From contig NC_135998.1 in assembly GCF_048128805.1 (NCBI RefSeq), forward strand, positions 10,774,656 through 10,838,655: a DNA stretch of 64,000 nt, read 5' to 3'. The notes under the pieces were generated by a model. That model was not told the DNA's origin, searched no databases, and saw nothing but the letters and a program-made list of their open reading frames with translations. This stretch comes from Centroberyx gerrardi. Its lineage: Eukaryota; Chordata; Actinopteri; Beryciformes; Berycidae. Within the stretch, counting starts at the first letter, position 1; each line of letters opens with the position of its first letter. Positions 61,086 to 64,000 of this stretch are shown in pieces. A program made the translations under genes and the position numbers.

Positions 61086-62453
61086 GGTTTCGAAGAGTAC
61101 ACTTAATGAAATTAAACAAAATCCACCTACAACATATCAAATATTTGAAAAAATAAGGTCTCAAACACTTGAAGTTCTCATTTTGTGCAATCTCAATGTG
61201 CAATCTCTGCTTTACTTGGTTCCCCCTCAGACTTATGACCACATTATCACATTACATTTTGCAAACATGAGTGCAAAATGTTTGTTGATGCATGCAACCA
61301 AAACATGAACAAAGTATTTCACAGCATGCACTGTGTAGGCATGTTTCATTTGAATGAGTTATGGTCCAGAATTTCAATACATTTCAGTGCTCTGAATATG
61401 TCATTATCATTCATCTCCTGTACGGCAGTAGGGCTGCATATTATTGACAACTATGTTGTTGTTTTTGCTGTTTTTTCAGAATTTTGTGATTGTGATATGA
61501 ACTGCTATTACAATTGACAACATTTTCTTGCTAGTTTCTTTTCAGGGTTTAAAATATGTTAAAAAAATTCTAGGGTGCATCGTAGGGTACCCTTGTAGGC
61601 CAGAGATTATGCACAGCACAAACTTGTTTAGAAAATCATCGGAAAATCTCTCTCTATAAGAAAAAGGAAACATCTTCAATGTTATGATTTCAGCTTTTTA
61701 TTATTAATTGTGAAGCCCATTTGGAAAGTGTATACATTCCACTCTAGTGCCTCTAACTAGCATTGACTGCTCCCACCCTCATCCACTCATAGCAAAGAAG
61801 AGTTTGTAAAAAGTACAGTAAATTTCACACAAAGGTCGGTCAGACGAGCTCAACAGGCTGAGAGGGCAGAAATGACTAGAAAGCTTTCCAACCAATTATG
61901 GTTCATGTTGGCTAGAGAACATAATGTGCTCTCTGACCTCTGAGAAGGCACCAAGGTCCTGTTGATAAACTTTTAAAAGTACAGTGTCCGCCTGCTATTC
62001 GATTCCACACTTACAGAATTACCAACATCCACAAGATAAACAAGATTCTACTGTGCTTGCATGCATTTGTAACACATTTAAAGCTGTTTCTTATAACTCT
62101 AATATCATTGCTTTATAGAAAAATATAGTGCAAGCTGTGCTAATGTGTCAGACAATCGCAGTATTTCCTCTGTAAATGTATGTAGTGCAGTGGTGCTTGG
62201 TAATTTGACGGTGGGTTCCATATCTGTACCTGTTTTGGTCCCATTATGGTTCTAGTGCAGGCTGCATTGCAAAAAAGCATTAGTCTTTGTATAGTTAATC
62301 ATAATAAAAATACACATATTTCTGATTTAGCTTCAATTATTTTGTTAAATTCACAGTTGTTCTAGCAGCAGTGTTGGCACACCACTGGCAAAAAATGAAT
62401 ACAGAGGAAACCCTGAAAAGCGAATATATCAGTAGAAAAGGGCTGCAGCAGGA
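61086..62453. other. Convergent C7/C6 intergenic region
   Basis: About 1.4 kb of A/T-rich DNA between the two gene ends. The right part probably holds the C6 3'UTR on minus. No gene, RNA or transposon recognised. Confidence 0.5.
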
Positions 62454-63753
62454 TCATCTGGACTCACAGAGACCTTCATTGAGAATCTCAAAGTCATAGT
62501 TTGCACATTTTAGGGCGGCCATAGAACACAGGTTCATGCTCCGTGTCCTCTGGGTCTTGATGAGCTTCAGGCAGAACATGCGCTCGTCATCTCTGGGACA
62601 GTCCCGAGCAGCTTTACATTCACACTTTTTGAATGCTGAGGACAGAGAGACACGAGTATACATTAGTGAATTGTTTGTGGTGCTTTGGTATAATGGAGAA
62701 CTTAAAGCTGCACTAGACAAGATATTTATGTAAAGATACACTCGTCATCAGCCTAAAGGTTTCAGCCCAAATCACAAAGTGTTTCTGCAGCAGAGAAGAC
62801 CATCCCACCCCCCACCTAATTCAGATGCTGCAGATTTGCCCTATAATTTGCCCAAATTACATTCTGGCGTCAGGTATGGACACTGGTGGGAAATCTTCTC
62901 CACGCACAAGAAGTGACAAATATAAACTTAAGAACAAAATGCGGAACTTGCTCCTAAACAGCAGCGACTGAGCGCTCAGTGGAGACAGATTTGGACCCAC
63001 CAATGACGTCTGAACTCCTTCACCACCTCCACCCTCAACAGCCACAAAGAAGAAGAAATGTAGGGAGGAAGAAATGTAGGTACTCGCATAACATCTGGGT
63101 TTTGAAGTCCTCAAAATTCAAACAGTTACTTCTTGCTGCCGTTTGGGGCTGCCAAGTTGCCTAGTGCAGCTTTCATGTGCCTACTAGCCAAGGTTACAAT
63201 AAAATCATACAAATGGAAATGATTTAATTTGATGAACCAAGGAGAAATTATGTTCTCAAGTGTTCAGTGTGCTTTAATCTCAAGAGGCTGCAACCGCCAA
63301 AGTGTGCACTGATGATGGTGAGACGTTTGTACTCGTTTGTCCTTCCTCTGGGCAATTAAAGCTTTCTTCATAATTTATGTTTTTTTTTACACAATTGCAG
63401 GGACCCATTAATGCAAATCAGAGTGAAATTTATAAACAGTATAACCACACATCAGACGAGGTCAATGATACATTTAGTGTTAAGTGGTTTCATATAAAAC
63501 GTTCTCACCAGAGCAGGTCTCCCATTCATAACAGGTGTCGAGTTCGCATGGCACCTGAGCAGCGCTCTTGGAGGCCATTTCGGCTCTAAACTTGGCCCAC
63601 TCCAGTTTGGCTGTATCACCCTCATCACACAGACCCTCATTGATGAAGAAGAGCGGATCACCATGGCAACGGCCCGCATGAAACGAGCAGAGGGACATTG
63701 ACACAGCGACGCCGAGGTCTACGTTTAGGATACAGAGCGCCTCTTGATATGAA
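62454..63753 (-). CDS. c6: Complement component C6, last two coding exons (partial)
   Basis: C-terminal part of C6, the terminal complement protein that binds C5b and then recruits C7. On minus the exons are 63753-63509 and 62635-62454, GT-AG, ending in a stop at 62456-62454. They encode the two factor-I-module (FIM) domains. The first includes SMSLCSFHAGRCHGDPLFF and the linker CELDTCYEWETCS, matching human C6 CGYDTCYDWEKCS. The second includes KKCECKAARDCPRDDERMFC, NLCSMAALKCANYDFEIL and a short end GLCESR. The rest of the gene lies beyond the right edge. It faces C7 tail to tail, as in mammals, and a MITE occupies the intron between the two exons. Confidence 0.93.
62703..63174. mobile_element. 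MITE in C6 intron, about 470 bp
   Basis: Inverted ends AAAGCTGCACTAGACAAGAT and TTGCCTAGTGCAGCTTT. Ends of this kind (AAAGCTGCA...) are also seen in the MITE at 54358-54665, suggesting related families. No coding capacity. Confidence 0.65.
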
Positions 63754-63772
63754 CTGCAATTATAGGCACAAG

Positions 63773-63776
<4 letters not shown>

Positions 63777-63818
<42 letters not shown>
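63777..63818. repeat. (CA)n microsatellite beside C6 exon
   Basis: About 21 CA units starting 23 nt from the acceptor of the C6 exon at 63753. Confidence 0.92.
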
Positions 63819-63819
<1 letters not shown>

Positions 63820-64000
63820 GGGTTGGTCAACTGCGGGCAAAGATTAATGATTTTGTCTTTGATTTTTTTTTATTTTGTTTTATTTTTCTTGTCCTTTTCT
63901 TCCTTTTTTCTTTTTGTTTGGGTAATTTATTTATTGTGATGAATTGTTCTGTATATATGAATGCCAATAGCAAATATAAAATAAAATAAAATAAAAAAAA
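63819..64000. other. C6 intron to window edge
   Basis: T-rich and A-rich low-complexity sequence, with AAAAT repeats at the end; no exon recognised. Confidence 0.5.

Overview
The window is about 64 kb of fish nuclear DNA, most likely from a percomorph-type teleost. It has small intron-rich vertebrate genes, very many (CA)n, (GA)n and other microsatellites, 3' stubs of L2-like LINEs and numerous short non-autonomous hAT-type elements. I cannot name the species. I see no bacterial genes, CRISPR arrays, retroviral elements or Polinton-like elements.

Layout. 1-6,765: intergenic DNA dominated by microsatellites. 6,765-13,225: two gadd45g genes in divergent (head-to-head) orientation, one on minus (coding 7,622-8,279) and one on plus (coding 11,573-12,272). 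From exon 2 to the middle of the 3'UTR they form a nearly identical inverted repeat of about 1.08 kb per arm. Both 3'UTRs carry a tandem array of a 20-nt stem-loop. 14,486-17,036 minus: nim1k, an AMPK-related kinase. 19,988-25,449 minus: ccdc152, a coiled-coil protein. 26,777-36,531 minus: a growth hormone receptor of teleost type 2 (ghrb). 36,532-48,515: ghrb upstream or intronic DNA with nested hAT elements and LINE stubs. 48,516-60,756 plus: complement C7, complete in 18 coding exons. 62,454-63,753 minus: the last two coding exons of complement C6, which runs off the right edge.

The order nim1k - ccdc152 - ghr - C7 - C6 matches the human 5p12-p13 block (NIM1K, CCDC152, GHR, C7, C6). C7 and C6 are convergent in both, but only 1.7 kb apart here. 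Selenoprotein P, which overlaps CCDC152 tail to tail in mammals, was not recognised. The gadd45g pair next to nim1k is a different linkage from human, where GADD45G is on 9q22.

The genes fall into unrelated functional groups: stress and differentiation signalling (gadd45g), a kinase (nim1k), GH signalling (ghrb) and the terminal complement pathway (C7 and C6, which join C5b, C8 and C9 in the membrane attack complex). The most unusual signal is the stem-loop array in the gadd45g 3'UTRs. One copy has complementary changes on both sides of the stem, and the array lies partly inside the tract homogenised between the two genes.
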